From Calvatia gigantea (taxonomy: Eukaryota > Basidiomycota > Agaricomycetes > Agaricales > Lycoperdaceae), in the NCBI GenBank assembly GCA_025093985.1, contig JACAAK010000009.1:1674001-1738000 (forward strand): a stretch of 64,000 nucleotides of DNA, read 5' to 3'. The position numbers and the translations under genes were made by a program. Shown here piece by piece: positions 1 to 11,292 of this stretch (its first letter is position 1; each line of letters begins with the position of its first letter). The notes below the pieces were generated by a model. It ran no database searches, had not been told where the DNA came from, and saw only the letters and a program-made list of their open reading frames with translations.

Positions 1-2274
1 ATGATCGCGACTAGGCTCCAGTTTGACTCTGTCAAATTTGGGGTCTTTCACCCCAATCAGCTCGGAGGTGTGATCCAATGATCCACTGAGGATGCTGGCC
101 TTATGCTCACCCACATCGTAAGAGCAGGGTGGGCTAAGGGCCTCAGGACTAGCGTTGTGGCTTTTGACATAGCGCAGTTCTTCCCGTCATTGCACCATGA
201 CATGCTGGTGGCAATACTACGCAAGCAAGGATTCGCCCCTGAGTTGGTTGAGTTCTTTGCGCACTACTTGGTAGGACGGAAGACCCAGTATTGCTGGGAC
301 TCCTTCAAGTCCGAGCCATTTCCATCGGATGTGGGGGTAGGGCAGGGATCTGCCCTCTCTCCCGTCCTGTTGGCCTTATACATAGCTCCGCTAATGTGGC
401 TTTTCGACAGGGAGGCATCACGTCTTGGAATGACTCTCCTGTCATACGTCGATGATGGTACCATCATTGCCCAGTCGAAAGACTGGGGATCTAACCTTGT
501 GGCTCTTAAGGAGGCATATGGTATTATATTCAGGCTCTTTGAGCGCTTCGCCTTGGTACTTGAGCATGACAAGTCCGAGGTCTTTCACTTCTCCCGTAAG
601 CATGGGGATGACAATCCACCAATTGACCTGGGCTTTGCCCCGTTTACTGGTGATACGCCGCTCCGGCCCAAGCCTTACTGGAGGTATTTGGGCTTCTACT
701 TTGACCGCGCCCTTACTTTTAAGGAGCATGTTCGTTATTACTCTACTAAAGCACTCTCCACGGTGAAAGCCATGAAGATGCTTGGTAATTCTACGAGGGG
801 CTTGCAGCCTATGCAGAAGCGCCTCCTCTATCGGTCGTGTGTCGTTCCCATTGCGACATACGGATTTAAACTCTGGTTCTTCAAGGGCTCTCGCTGTAAG
901 GCGGCCCTTAAGAGCCTGAACGTCATGCAGAGACGGGCAGCCCTGTGGATTACAGGTGCTTTCCGGACCGCTCCTACTGGGGCCATGGAGTCATTCGCGG
1001 GTCTCATACCCATCCAGCTTCACATACAGAAGCTTGCTGTCAGGTCGGACTACAGGATTAAGACCCTGTCACCTAACCACCCCCTCAGGGCCCTTATGAG
1101 CCCTGAATATTCTGTGTCTGCTAAGCTGCACACTTGTTCTATCGGTCTTATGTCTCCTGCGGTTCGCAAGAAGACTAAGGGCTCCTTAATCCAGGCTGAT
1201 GCCAGCCTGGTAAACCTCGTCGAGGAGTTTGAGCCTATGGCTTCAATTAATCGGCCCGGATATCGCCTGATGGACTGCCACCCTGACCAGGTGTCATTCA
1301 TGGAGGTGAAGCTCAATGCGGAAGGTAACACTGACCCCGAGCATATGTATGCTCTCAACGCGCGCCTTAGGGAGTGCAGAGAGGATGTCGGGATTGTTCA
1401 TATGGTGGCGGACGCAAGTCTGCCGCTGCATGGCAAGTTCCAGGCAGTTGCATCTGCCCATGTCTATCGCCAACGGGAGTGTCTCCGTGAGATCACTCGC
1501 GTGGCAGGCCGAGTCACAGCGCCTGATGCTGAGCTCATGGCCATTGCACTTGGCGTTTATTTTGCTCTTAAGCAGGATGATGTCAGGCTCATACATGTAT
1601 TCACTGACTCTATGGCATCAGCAAAGCTCGCAGTTGATCCGTCTACACATTCCGGGCAGATGCTGTCCCAAGGGGTGTGTGTGGCGCTTAAGCAATGGCT
1701 CTCTGGGGATCCCCGGAGGGGCATTGAATTCCTCGCTGTCCCTTCTTCCGAGAAGTGGGAGTTCCACCATGCTGTTCACCGGCATGTCACCTCGTTCCCT
1801 CAGGTCGCTTATGGCCTGAGGCTGTTCACTTCTATTGCCCACCTGCGCAAAGAGGCGGTCGATGATGTTCTGGAGTCATGGCGCCAGCTGTACTCTACCC
1901 CTTCTTATAAGGGGCATAGTAATATGGATCTCACCTCTGGGGCGGACCCATCTGTTCTGGGGAAGCCGACCTACCTTTCTGGTGGGCCCTGGCTCCCTCA
2001 TGTTAGCGGCTCTAACTCGCTTTGTGTGAGGGCCGTGCATGCCGTCACGGGTCATGCTCCGATTGGGTCGTACCGCGTACGATTCTTTCCTAACGAAAGC
2101 ATTGGCTGCTCGTGTGGCGCCGCTCTTGAGGGGCGCTATCACATTTTCGTCAGGTGTCCCAACCACAAAAGGGAACTTGACAGACCTCCTCAGACCATTC
2201 GTGAGCTGATTGACTTCCTGAATGCGAACCCTGGGGCGTTTGCATTCAGACCAGATGACGCTGGGATCGGTTGA
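1..2274 (+). pseudogene. LINE copy A ORF2: reverse transcriptase + RNase H, C-terminal part
   Basis: Polyprotein that copies LINE RNA by target-primed reverse transcription. The RT active-site box YVDD is at 445-456. A thumb region follows, then an RNase H-like domain with the expected acidic residues (VADAS near 1405, DAELMAI near 1525, FTDS near 1600). The C-terminus has a Cys/His cluster, CSCGAALEG...HIFVRC, near 2107-2157. The frame is open from base 1 except for a TGA at 79-81, where the sister copy at 31700 reads an arginine codon. The endonuclease half is outside the window. Otherwise the reading is clean, so this is one of the better preserved RT/RNase H segments here. Confidence 0.88.
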
Positions 2275-3012
2275 GCTGGCGCACGTGGGGGGTCCCTACG
2301 GTGACACTGGTCTTCTGGCCTACTAGGTGGAGAAGTCGCAAGGCAACAGGGGTGGGGTCCCTGGGGGGTGCTTCCGGCTTCGGCTGGTGGTGCTCCTTTC
2401 CTGGGCTCGGGTGGGGGTCTCGCGGGGGGCGAAGGTGTAAATAACGGGGGTTGGGTCCCCGGCAGTGGTGCGGGTTTGTCCTGCTCAGCTGCTTTCTTGG
2501 GCGCCGCTATGCAGCGCTTCGAGTCGCTGCCCTGCCTACTGTGTTGCTCCGGATCGGGACTGGGCTGATACCCTTTCACTTGGGAAGTTGGGGGTAAGGT
2601 GGCTCCAAGCGGGGGCTCCTTGCGCTGGCCCTCCTGACTACACCTGTCCCCTCTCGGGCGCCCGGCTGCCGCTGCCGCTGGGCTCGCCGCTTGTGGGATG
2701 ATCAGGGCACCGCCGCAGAGTGGCGGTGCGTCACTGGGTGTACACTACAAGACCTGGGCAACTGGGTCTTCTTCAGTGTGATGGGCATTTTGGGCGACCG
2801 GGGGATTTAGCAAGTAAGGGGGGTCTGGTTTGGTCTGGGTGGGCATTGCACCTGGCTTGGGTTGGGTTGGGCTCCTTCTGAACAGTAGATTACTCCTAAC
2901 TCATCGGACTTTGTAGTTGGGGCTCTGTACTTAGCTACACGTGGACTGCGATTGGGCACCGCGTTATAAATTGGCGCAAGCCATGATTTAAAAAAAAAAA
3001 AAAAAAAAAAAA
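1..3012 (+). mobile_element. Tad1-like LINE, copy A (5' end outside window)
   Basis: Non-LTR retrotransposon whose ORF2 is already open at base 1, so its 5' part lies outside the window. Coding sequence runs to 2274. A GC-rich 3' UTR (2275-2989) shared by all LINE copies here follows, ending in a motif around TTATAAATTGGCGCAAGCC. The poly(A) tail is 2990-3012. Its right flank is another LINE piece beginning abruptly inside ORF2, as expected if A inserted into copy B; the other duplication would lie upstream of the window. Confidence 0.9.
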
Positions 3013-3566
3013 GGTGTCCCAAACACAAGAGGGAGCTTGACAGACCTCCTCAGACCATTCGTGAGCTGATTGACTTCCTGAATGCAAACCCTGGAGCTTT
3101 TGCGTTCAGACCAGATGATGCTGGGATCGGCTGAGCTGGCATGCGTGGGGGGTCCCTGCGGTGTCACTGGTCTTCTGACCTACTAGGTGGAGAAGTCACA
3201 AGGCAACAGGGGTGGGGTCCCTGGGGGGTGCTTCTGGCTTTGGCTGGTGGTGTTCCTTTCCTGGGCTTGGTTGGGGGCTTCGCGGGGGGTGAAGGCATAA
3301 ATAACGGGGGTGGGGTCCCCGGGTGGCGGTGCGGGTTCGTCCTGCTCAGCTGCTTTCTTGGGCGCCATCTAGGCGGCACTTCGAGTTGCTACTCTGCCTG
3401 CTGTGTTGCCCTAGATCAGGACTGGGCTGATACCCTTTCGCTTGGGAAGTTGGGGGTAAGGCGGCTCCAAGCGGGGGCTCCTTGCGCTGGCTCTCCTGAC
3501 TACACCTGTCCCCTCTCGGGCACTCGGCCGCTGCTGCCACTAGGCCCACTGCTTGTGGGATGATCA
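3013..3566 (+). mobile_element. LINE copy B fragment (ORF2 tail and part of 3' UTR)
   Basis: Starts inside the last Cys/His cluster of ORF2 (CPKHKRELDRPP region), reaches the ORF2 stop at 3132-3134, and continues through about 430 bp of the family 3' UTR. It stops without a poly(A) tail where copy C begins. Probably the host into which copy A inserted. Confidence 0.8.
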
Positions 3567-3821
3567 GTGCGTGCAAGGGCCGTGCGTGCCGTCACAGGTC
3601 ATGCTCCGATTGGGTCGTACCACGTACGATTCTTTCCTAACGAAAATGTTGGCTGCTCATGTGGCGCCGCTCTCAAGGGGCGCTATCACATTTTTGTCAG
3701 GTGTCCCAACCACAAGAGGGAACTGGACAGACCTCCTCAGACCATTCATGAGCTGATCAATTTCCTGGATGTGAACCCCGGGGCGTTTGCGTTCAGACCA
3801 GATGATACTGGGATCGGTTGA
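3567..3821 (+). pseudogene. LINE copy C ORF2 C-terminus
   Basis: Last 84 codons of LINE ORF2, open without lesions but with no domain other than the C-terminal Cys/His cluster (CSCGAALKGRYHIFVRC). Too short to function. Confidence 0.8.
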
Positions 3822-4555
3822 GCTGGCGCGCGTGGGGGGTCCCTGCAGTGTCGCTGGTCTTCTGGCCTACTGGGTGGAGAAGTCGCAAGGCAACAGGGGT
3901 GGGGTCCCTGGGGGGTGCTTCTGGCCTCGGCTAGTGGTGCTCCTTTCCTGGGCTTGGTTGGGGGCTTCGCGGGGGGCGTAGGCATCAAAAAACGGGGGTG
4001 GGGTCCCCGGGTGGCGGTGCGGGTTCGTCCTGCTAAGCTGCTTTCTTGGGCGCCGTCTAAGCAATGCTTCGAGTTGCTACCCTGCCTACTGTGTTGCTCT
4101 GGATCAGGACTGGGCTGATACCCTTTCACTTGGGATGTTGGGGGTAAGGCAGCTCCAAGCGGGGGCTCCTTGCGCTAGCTCTCCTGACTACACCTGTCCC
4201 CTCTCGAGCGCTCGGCCGCCGCCGCCGCTGGGCCTGCCGCCTGTGGGATGATCAGGGCACCGCCGCAACACGGCAGTACGTCACTGGGTGTACACCACAA
4301 GGCCTGGGCAACTGGGCCTTTGTCAGTGTGATGGGCATTTTGGGGAACCGGGGGATTTGGCAAGTAGGGGGTGGTCTGGTCTGGTCTGGGTTAGTGCTTG
4401 GGTTGGGTTGGACTGCTTCTGAAAGTAGATTACTCTTAACTCATCGAACTTTGTAGTTGGGGCCTTGTACTTAGCTACACGCGGACTGTGATCGGGCACT
4501 GCGTTATAAATTGGCGCAAGCCATGAATTTAAAAAAAAAAAAAAAAAAAAAAAAA
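3567..4555 (+). mobile_element. LINE copy C, strongly 5'-truncated
   Basis: Starts at the ORF2 segment coding for RAVRAVTGHAPIGSY, has the ORF2 stop at 3819-3821, carries the full family 3' UTR, and ends in a poly(A) tail at 4531-4555. The left flank (copy B 3' UTR) and right flank (minus-strand copy D) share no obvious target-site duplication, so at least one junction was rearranged after insertion. Confidence 0.85.
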
Positions 4556-4625
4556 CTTGCGGGAGAAGTGAAAAACCTCAGACTTGTCATATTCAAGTAC
4601 CAAGGCGAAACGCTCAAAGAGCCTG
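4556..4625 (-). pseudogene. LINE copy D ORF2, RT fragment (distal piece)
   Basis: Reverse complement of the LINE RT region that reads LFERFALVLEYDKSEVFHFSRK. It ends at base 4625, where the Gypsy1 LTR begins, and resumes at 13768. The shared GCCTG at 4621-4625 and 13768-13772 is the target-site duplication. It is cut off at 4556 against the poly(A) of copy C, so the rest of D's RT and 3' end are missing. Confidence 0.85.
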
Positions 4626-4760
4626 TGTTACGAACTTACTACACCCCCGGACTCTTCGCATTAACGTATTAACCTTCCATACAGACTTTCCATTCTTCTT
4701 CCTGTATACCCCGGTCCGTTCTTTATTTATTTATCACATGTACTTCTACCTTCGCTTCTT

Positions 4761-4779
4761 ATGATTCATTCTGAATCAT
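4761..4779. promoter_or_regulatory. Palindrome in Gypsy1 LTR
   Basis: ATGATTCATTCTGAATCAT: arms ATGATTCA and TGAATCAT are perfect complements around TTC. It is conserved in all four Gypsy1 LTRs of the window although neighbouring bases vary. It lies about 210 bp upstream of the TATA box, so a protein-binding site is plausible, but function is inferred only from conservation. Confidence 0.5.
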
Positions 4780-4972
4780 GTTCCTGTTTCACCTTCATCT
4801 TTTCCACCATTGTACTTCTCTTTACCTGACTCCGTCTTCTTATGACTCGTACTTGTTCTTCTATTCATTTCACCTATCCCTGTGATTCCTTAGATTACCA
4901 ATTAACCCGTAGTAGTTCTCATTGACTCATATCTACTTACTACGTGATCTCTCATCTCTTATTTGTAGCTAG

Positions 4973-4980
4973 TATATAAA
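4973..4980 (+). promoter_or_regulatory. Gypsy1 LTR TATA box
   Basis: TATATAAA in the LTR. The segment complementary to the primer-binding site begins 34 nt after its first base, a position compatible with the transcript 5' end. Confidence 0.65.
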
Positions 4981-5006
4981 CCTTAAGTAGTACTTTGTAT
5001 TACTTT

Positions 5007-5016
5007 AGGTTATTCT
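5007..5016 (+). promoter_or_regulatory. Gypsy1 putative self-primer (predicted RNA 5' end)
   Basis: AGGTTATTCT, exactly complementary to AGAATAACCT at 5253-5262. In Tf1 of fission yeast the first 11 nt of the transcript fold back on the primer-binding site and prime minus-strand synthesis; the geometry here matches. The true transcription start is not known. Confidence 0.65.
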
Positions 5017-5252
5017 AGTAACAAGCTTCCTTATCTTCGCTCGTCTGCTACAAGGCTAACAACCTTGGGGACTGCAGTGACACTTAACTCGGACTTCTCA
5101 GGCAAGCGCGAGCTTCTACTCGAGGGAGCGATCTGAAGCCTGCACAGAAGTCATTGAGACTTGTCAAATACTCCTGGGCTATAGCGTTGAACCTCTCCCT
5201 GAGTGGAGACGATCCGGGCCTGGTTGCGAAGTAAGGTAACGCACGTAACATA

Positions 5253-5262
5253 AGAATAACCT
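5253..5262 (+). promoter_or_regulatory. Gypsy1 primer-binding site (self-priming type)
   Basis: AGAATAACCT starts two bases after the 5' LTR. It does not begin with the TGG expected of a site pairing with a tRNA CCA end. It matches only the LTR segment at 5007-5016 (reverse complement). Confidence 0.65.
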
Positions 5263-6039
5263 CACCTCCTTTCTCTCGTTTCTATACGACTCCAGTCTCT
5301 TACGGCCAGCTTCTGCCGACTATCCCTCCGTCCAGTTGACGTTGAGAAGCCTTCCCGGTAATAGGGTTAAGAAGAGTGGAACTTCGGGTCCACTGACTTG
5401 TTTATCTGTCCTCCACCAAGTAGTGTTGAGAAGAGCGGGCCTGGCTACCGCTATCTGTCTTTCTTCACCACGTCGTGAAAAGGGAAACGTCCCTTACACC
5501 CTCCTTCCTCATCTCCAGAACGATCATTCCATACACCAACCCAACACTCATTCGAATCTCCTACTACTCCCCCGCCTAAACAAACTCATCAACCAGAAGG
5601 ACCTTCTGCACCATTCTTAGAAAGGATTTATCATACCCCACGCACTAGATCACAAAAACCGAAACTACTACAAGAATTACCAGCACTTACTAGAAAATCC
5701 ACTGAGCCTGAACCACCGAAACCAACACAAAGTGGCAAATTCAACTATTTTCGACCCGATTCGCCCGAGCAAGGTCCATCTCAAGAGTCACCACCACAGA
5801 CACCATCCAGAGCCGTATCCCCTTCCCAATTCGGAATTGAAAACCCCCACATCTTACCATCCGTCCTTGAAGACAACGAAGACAACGAGACGTTCCATCA
5901 GCTGCCCGAACATCCATCTGACTTCCAAGACATCCTCAATCGAGAAGGAACCCATCTTATATACACTCCAGACACCCTCGAATACCCAGATATCCCGGGC
6001 CTTGAATCACAAGAACCAATTCATCCAGAAATCGAGGGC
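5263..6039 (+). other. Gypsy1 copy 1 leader / possible N-terminal gag extension
   Basis: From about 5365 to 6039 the gag frame is open apart from TGA at 5476-5478 (CGA in copy 2). It reads Pro/Ser/Glu-rich protein that is recognisable in copy 2 and in the decayed copy at 61019-62690, with several synonymous differences. No ATG lies in this frame before 6040. Either gag starts at a non-AUG codon upstream or this part is the remnant of a longer gag. Open frames in the other phases here are shadows. Confidence 0.45.
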
Positions 6040-7473
6040 ATGGCTACTTCCACTCAAACGCAAACTGAAACAAATAATGAACCAACCGACCAACCACCAC
6101 CCCGATCAGGAGCTACAACTCCCATCTTCGGAATTGGACGACGAAGAACACCCGGAGAAGATCCTCCCCGTAGAGGTCGACAAGGAAGAGCGCCCTCTCC
6201 CTCCCCTCCCTCTTCACGAAACTCCAGCCATGGCTCATTCACTCCGTCCTCTTTCTCCATTGGAAGAGAAGGAGGAGGTCGACGAAGACATCATACTCCA
6301 GCCATTCAATTTGTAGGAAACGATGGGAATTCAAAAGAAATCGGACAAAAGCCCCCAAACTTCGACGGAACAAACCCCCGATTTAAAACCTGGTGGATGC
6401 TAGTCAAAAACTATCTCGAAATGAACCCTAGAGTATTTACGGATGACCAACGACAGATCAGATTCGTCCTCGGCCTTATGGTCGAAGGGAAAGCCGGATC
6501 CTGGTCTGAACAATATTACAAAAGCCGAATTACCGATGCCCGTGGAAAGCCCATCCCTTGGAGATACTCTACCTTCGAAGAATTCGAAATTGAAATTTTG
6601 AAACACTTCACTCCAGTAGATGAACAAATCACTGCGCGAAGACAATGGTACGAATTGAAGCAAAATAAGTCCTCTGCAGCAGACTTTAATCTTGAATTCC
6701 AACGCCTTGCATCTATCGGAGGAATTCAAGACAATGAAGCATTAATTGAACAATACAAACGAGGACTCAATCCTAATCTCGCAAGAGAAGTATGGACTAG
6801 AAAAGAAGGACCACCTGAAACCATTGCTGAATGGTATACTGATGCAGTACGACGAGACTCAGTCAATCGTCAAGCCGATGCAATGTGGCCTAGAAACTTC
6901 CCTCGAAACCCAACCCCCTACCAACCACCCCGTTTCCAACCAACCTACCACACTCGTTTTCAACCAAATCGCCAACCTGCGCGAACCATACATGAAGTAT
7001 AGGCAGAACCTCAAGACCCCTACGAACCACCTTATGAAGACGAAGAACTGTATCCTCCAGAGCAAGACTACACTCATGAAGGCTATGACTTGGATGACCC
7101 GGAATTACAATTAAACGCTGTATTTACTGCTGAGCAAGTCGTTCGCTACAAAGCTGGGAAATGCATAGGCTGCGGAAAATTTGGACACCTTATCAGCAAT
7201 TGTCCAAATCCTGACCCAAACCTGTCCAAGGAAAAACCACCTCCTAGACGACCCCACCCGCCACAAAGAAGATTCATGCAACCACCCCGTTATGCACAAC
7301 CCTCACAACCTCAAGCTTCCAGGAATTACTCCGGTGCCGCTCCAAATCAAACCCGAAAGATCTCTGCACTCAATATCCAAGCAATGATCAGAGAACTCCC
7401 AATGGACGAAAGAATGGAATTCAGAGAAGCATATATCTCTGATCCAACGCTCAAGCCCTTTGGGGATTTTTGA
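6040..7473 (+). pseudogene. gag: Gypsy1 copy 1 gag
   Basis: Capsid/nucleocapsid protein, 477 codons from the ATG at 6040. The N-terminus is Pro/Arg-rich. The central retrotransposon gag domain (about residues 105-290) contains FDGTNPRFKTWW and a conserved helical stretch ending near WYTDAVRRDSV. A zinc knuckle CIGCGKFGHLISNC (C-X2-C-X4-H-X4-C) is at 7162-7203 and would bind the RNA genome. A TAG at 7000-7002 interrupts it where copy 2 reads CAG. The natural stop is the TGA at 7471-7473 inside GATTTTTGA, where pol begins in the -1 frame. The start is uncertain because the upstream frame is also coding-like. Confidence 0.85.
7463..7473 (+). promoter_or_regulatory. Putative -1 frameshift site between gag and pol (Gypsy1)
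   Basis: The gag frame reads GGG GAT TTT TGA. A P-site tRNA on TTT can re-pair one base back on TTT, then read TTG AAG and enter pol. The motif is unchanged in copy 2 (around 51515-51524). It is not a classical X-XXY-YYZ heptamer because the A-site codon is the gag stop. Confidence 0.5.
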
Positions 7474-10400
7474 AGGCGTCACCCGATCCTGTAAAGGAAT
7501 CACTGGGTGACCCACAAATCAATCTAATAAAACTCCCTACCTCGGACAATAAAGCATCAATCTTCCTCCCTATCAAACTCAATCAGAACCATCTACGAAA
7601 TATCCCAGTCACCGCTCTAATTGACTCGGGAGCCCAAGGAAACTTCATCTCCTCGAATTTTACAAACACCTATGGACTACGAACACGCCCTATCAAACAT
7701 CCTATCAAAGTATCCAATGCGGATGGAACTCCCAACGAAAATGGGTCAATCTATGAAAGTGTAGAATTGAACGCTTTAATTGATGGAAAACAATGCCAAT
7801 TCGAAGCCTACGTCTCAGGAATAGGATCCAAAGATCTAATCCTAGGATACCCATGGCTACAACAAACGAACCCAGACATAAATTGGACTACTCAAGAGTT
7901 CAAATGGTGAAACAACGACAACATCGTACCCTTAATCGTAAAATCCACAAACGGACCTACCACCATCAATGAAATCGCCTTAGATATCCATGGAATGAAT
8001 GATACCGAACGCTACACCTACCTAGATGAAGACTTTGACCCACTTGCTGTAAAAGTCTTTGAAGCGATCGTCCATTCGGAAGAACCTGAACTCTCTATCG
8101 ATGAACTCAAACTCTACTTGGAAAACATTGATTTCGACGAATTCCATTTGGAACATGAACTCTACGAAATCACTCAAACTCCACATGAACTCGAAATCAA
8201 TACGAAGATCACCCAAGCTACAAGTCTCGCACAAAAATCAACCCCAAAAACCGATACAAAGGTACCCAGGAAATACAAGAAATTCGCTTCACTCTTTGAC
8301 ATGAAGAAATCCGAACGATTCCCCCCTCCCAGGCCATACGACCATAAAATCGAACTCTTGGATACCTTTAAACCAGAACTAGGGAAAACGTACCCCTTAT
8401 CACCCCTTGAAACCAAAGAACTCAAGAAGTTCATAAACGAAAACCTCCGAAAAGGATACATCCGAGAATCTGAATCTCCCATGGCCTCATCCTTCTTTTT
8501 CGTAGGAAAGAAGGACGGGAAACTTCGGCCATGCCAAGATTACCGTTACCTAAATAAACATACCAAGAAGAATGCGTACCCTATTCCTATGATAACGACA
8601 ATTATGGACAAACTTCAAGGAGCAAAACTATTCACAAAAATGGACGTCCGACTCGGATACAACAACATCCATATTCGAGAAGGAGACCAATGGAAAGCCG
8701 CATTCAAAACTCCAATCGGACTTTACGAGCCAAACGTCATGTTCTTTGGAATGTGCAACTCCCCAGCCACCTTCCAAAAGATGATGGACACCATATTCGC
8801 AAAAATGCTAGATAAAGGAGGAATTATAATCTATATGGACGACATTCTCATCTACGCAAAAACTCAGGAAGAAATAGATCGCCTTACCTTGGAAGCACTC
8901 CAGATCTTGAAAGACAACGATCTATACCTGAAACTAGAAAAATGCGAATTCGATAAAACCCATCTAGAATATCTCGGCATGATAATCTCCCCCGACAAAA
9001 TCGAAATGGACAACACCAAACTCCGTGGAATAGAAGAATGGCCCTTACCCCGCACTACCCGCGATGTCAGAAAATTCATGGGATTCTGTAACTTCTACCG
9101 AAAATTCATACATTGCTATGCCGACATCTCTCGACCGCTTAATGCTCTTCTATCCAAAACAAAGAAATTCGAATGGGAATACAAAGCAAACGAAGCCTTC
9201 AGCCAACTAAAATCCGAATTCATGAAGAAACCCGTTTTGCTGATGCCAGACCAAACAAAACCCTTCTTTATCGAAACCGATGCCTCAAAATATGCCTTGG
9301 GAGCAGTCTTATCACAGCAAGACATGAACGGAAACTACCACCCAGTAGCTTTCCTATCCAAAGCATTCAATCCTACCCAACGAAACTACGAAATACACGA
9401 CAGGGAACTTCTTGCCATAATCATGGCACTAGAAGAATGGCGACATTACCTAGAAGGAGCCCAACATCGCGTAACCATACGAACTGATCACAAGAACCTC
9501 ACCTTTTGGAGAAAACCCCAAAATATCTCCAGAAGACAAGCTCGATGGCTTGGTTTCCTCTCACACTTCGACTTCGCAATTGAACACGTCCCAGGAACTA
9601 AAATACCTGCCACCGATGCCCTCTCACATCGACCAGATCACACCCCAGATGGTGACAATGACAACGAAAATGTTATTGTCTTACCCGAGGAAGTATTCCT
9701 CAGGGAAATCATTGTATTACCCAACGAACTATTCATTTCCATAATTGATCAAGAATTACAGAATGACATCGTAAAATCATCGGAATACGACGAAATCACC
9801 ATGGAAGCCATGAAACGACTTCTATCAGAATCACCAGAAGCAATAAATCCAAAATACGGAATGATTCCCAAGCCACATGGACATCTTATGACATTCGAAG
9901 GAAAAGTCATCATCCCAGAAGACATGGAACTCCGCCGACGTGTCATCCAACGATACCACGACCACCCTTTGGTCGGACACCCTGGAGAACAAGAAACTTA
10001 TCGCCTCGCCAAGGCTGAAGTATATTGGCCAGGAATGAGTACCTTTGTATGAAATTATGTTAAAGGATGCAGCGAATGCCAACAATTCAAAATTAACCGA
10101 AATCCTTCCCACCCTTCGTTGCAACCGATACCACCGCCGATATCTACTAGACCATTCGCACATATCGCTATGGATCTGCTGACCGATTTACCAAAATCCC
10201 ACGGATTCGACTCAATTCTGTCCATAGTGGACCATGGACTTATGAAGGGGGTAATTCTCACTCCTTGTACAAAGGAAATCACCGCCAAAGGAATTGCCGA
10301 CATAATTATAGACAAAGTCTACACCAGATTCGGACTACCGGACAAGATAATCTCCGACCGTGACCCCAGATTCCGAGCAAACTCCAGTCAAGCTCTCATG

Positions 10401-11231
10401 AAACGACTTGGAATCACCCAATCATTCTCATCAGCCTACCACCCTCAATCGGATGGAACAACAGAACGATTCAATCAGGAAATTGCAGCGTACCTATCTA
10501 TCTACTGTACAGGAAATCCCTCCTCCTGGTCTAAAGCACTCCCAATCCTCGAATTCTCCCATAATTCACAAACACACTCTGACCGGAAACAAACCCCTTT
10601 TGAACTCATGTACGGAACAAAACCCCATGGAATACCCACCATCCTGGAGGAATCAAACTTCACCACTACTGAAGAACGAATAGAACTCCTAGACCATGCA
10701 TGAAGAGAAGCAATTGCTGCCCACAAAATAGCTATGGAACGCATGAAGCAACGAATCAAAGCAAAATTCAAACCCTTCACCCTAGGACAAAAAGTGTGGC
10801 TTGAACGGAGAAACCTGAAACTCCCATTCAAATCAAACAAGATCGCACCAAAACGCCTCGGACCATTTACCATCAAAGAAGTCTTATCACCATTCTCCTA
10901 CCGACTGAAACTACCTGAAACATGGAAAATTCACAACGTATTCCACGCTACCCTTCTCTCCGAATACACCGAAAACAATACCCATGGATCAAACCCACAA
11001 CCACCTCTCCCTGACATAATAGAAGGAGAAGAAGAATACGAAATCGAAGGAATCTTGAACCATAGAACCAAGAATAAACAAAGGGAATACTATATCAAAT
11101 GGAAAGGTTACAGTCACGAAGAAAACTCTTGGGAAAACGAAGCACAACTCTTACCACATGCCCAAGAACTGTTACGAAAATACCAACGAGAACACCACCT
11201 AATTCCCATCCCATCTAAAAGATATAAATAA
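7470..11231 (+). pseudogene. pol: Gypsy1 copy 1 pol: protease-RT-RNase H-integrase-chromodomain
   Basis: About 1,250 codons in one frame, -1 relative to gag. The aspartic protease has DSGAQ near residue 52. The RT has YMDD at 8832-8843 (residue ~455) with KMDVRLGYNN upstream. RNase H has ETDASKYALGAVLSQ near residue 604. The integrase has an HHCC zinc finger (YHDHPLVGHPG ... CSECQ) and a DDE core (MDLLTD near residue 902, SDRDPRF, TERFNQE). The C-terminal chromodomain, about 11034-11190, has YEIEGI, YYIKWKGY and NSWE aromatic residues and is expected to steer integration to modified chromatin. In-frame TGA codons at 7908, 10050 and 10701 each replace a CGA of copy 2. All catalytic motifs remain. 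Confidence 0.93.
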
Positions 11232-11292
11232 TCCAGGATTCGCCCAACTTCTCCATCATTCCTTAACAGCACTTCTACAAACCGAGCTACCA

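Larger units (their letters stand above)
4626..5250 (+). repeat. Gypsy1 copy 1, 5' LTR
   Basis: 625 bp, beginning TGTTACGAAC and ending CGTAACA. It has a TATA box (TATATAAA, 4973-4980), a perfect 8-bp inverted repeat with 3-nt loop at 4761-4779, and the putative self-primer sequence at 5007-5016. A copy of the same length is the 3' LTR at 13143-13767. Confidence 0.95.

Noticed and set aside
2990..3012. A- and T-runs as microsatellites or assembly gaps
   Set aside because: Each sits exactly at the end of a LINE 3' UTR and several are followed by target-site duplications, so they are poly(A) tails.
5732..6316. 194-codon ORF in the Gypsy1 leader (also at 49780-50364)
   Set aside because: It overlaps the gag frame, which alone carries gag motifs downstream. 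The sequence is Pro/Lys/His-rich and typical of a shadow frame.
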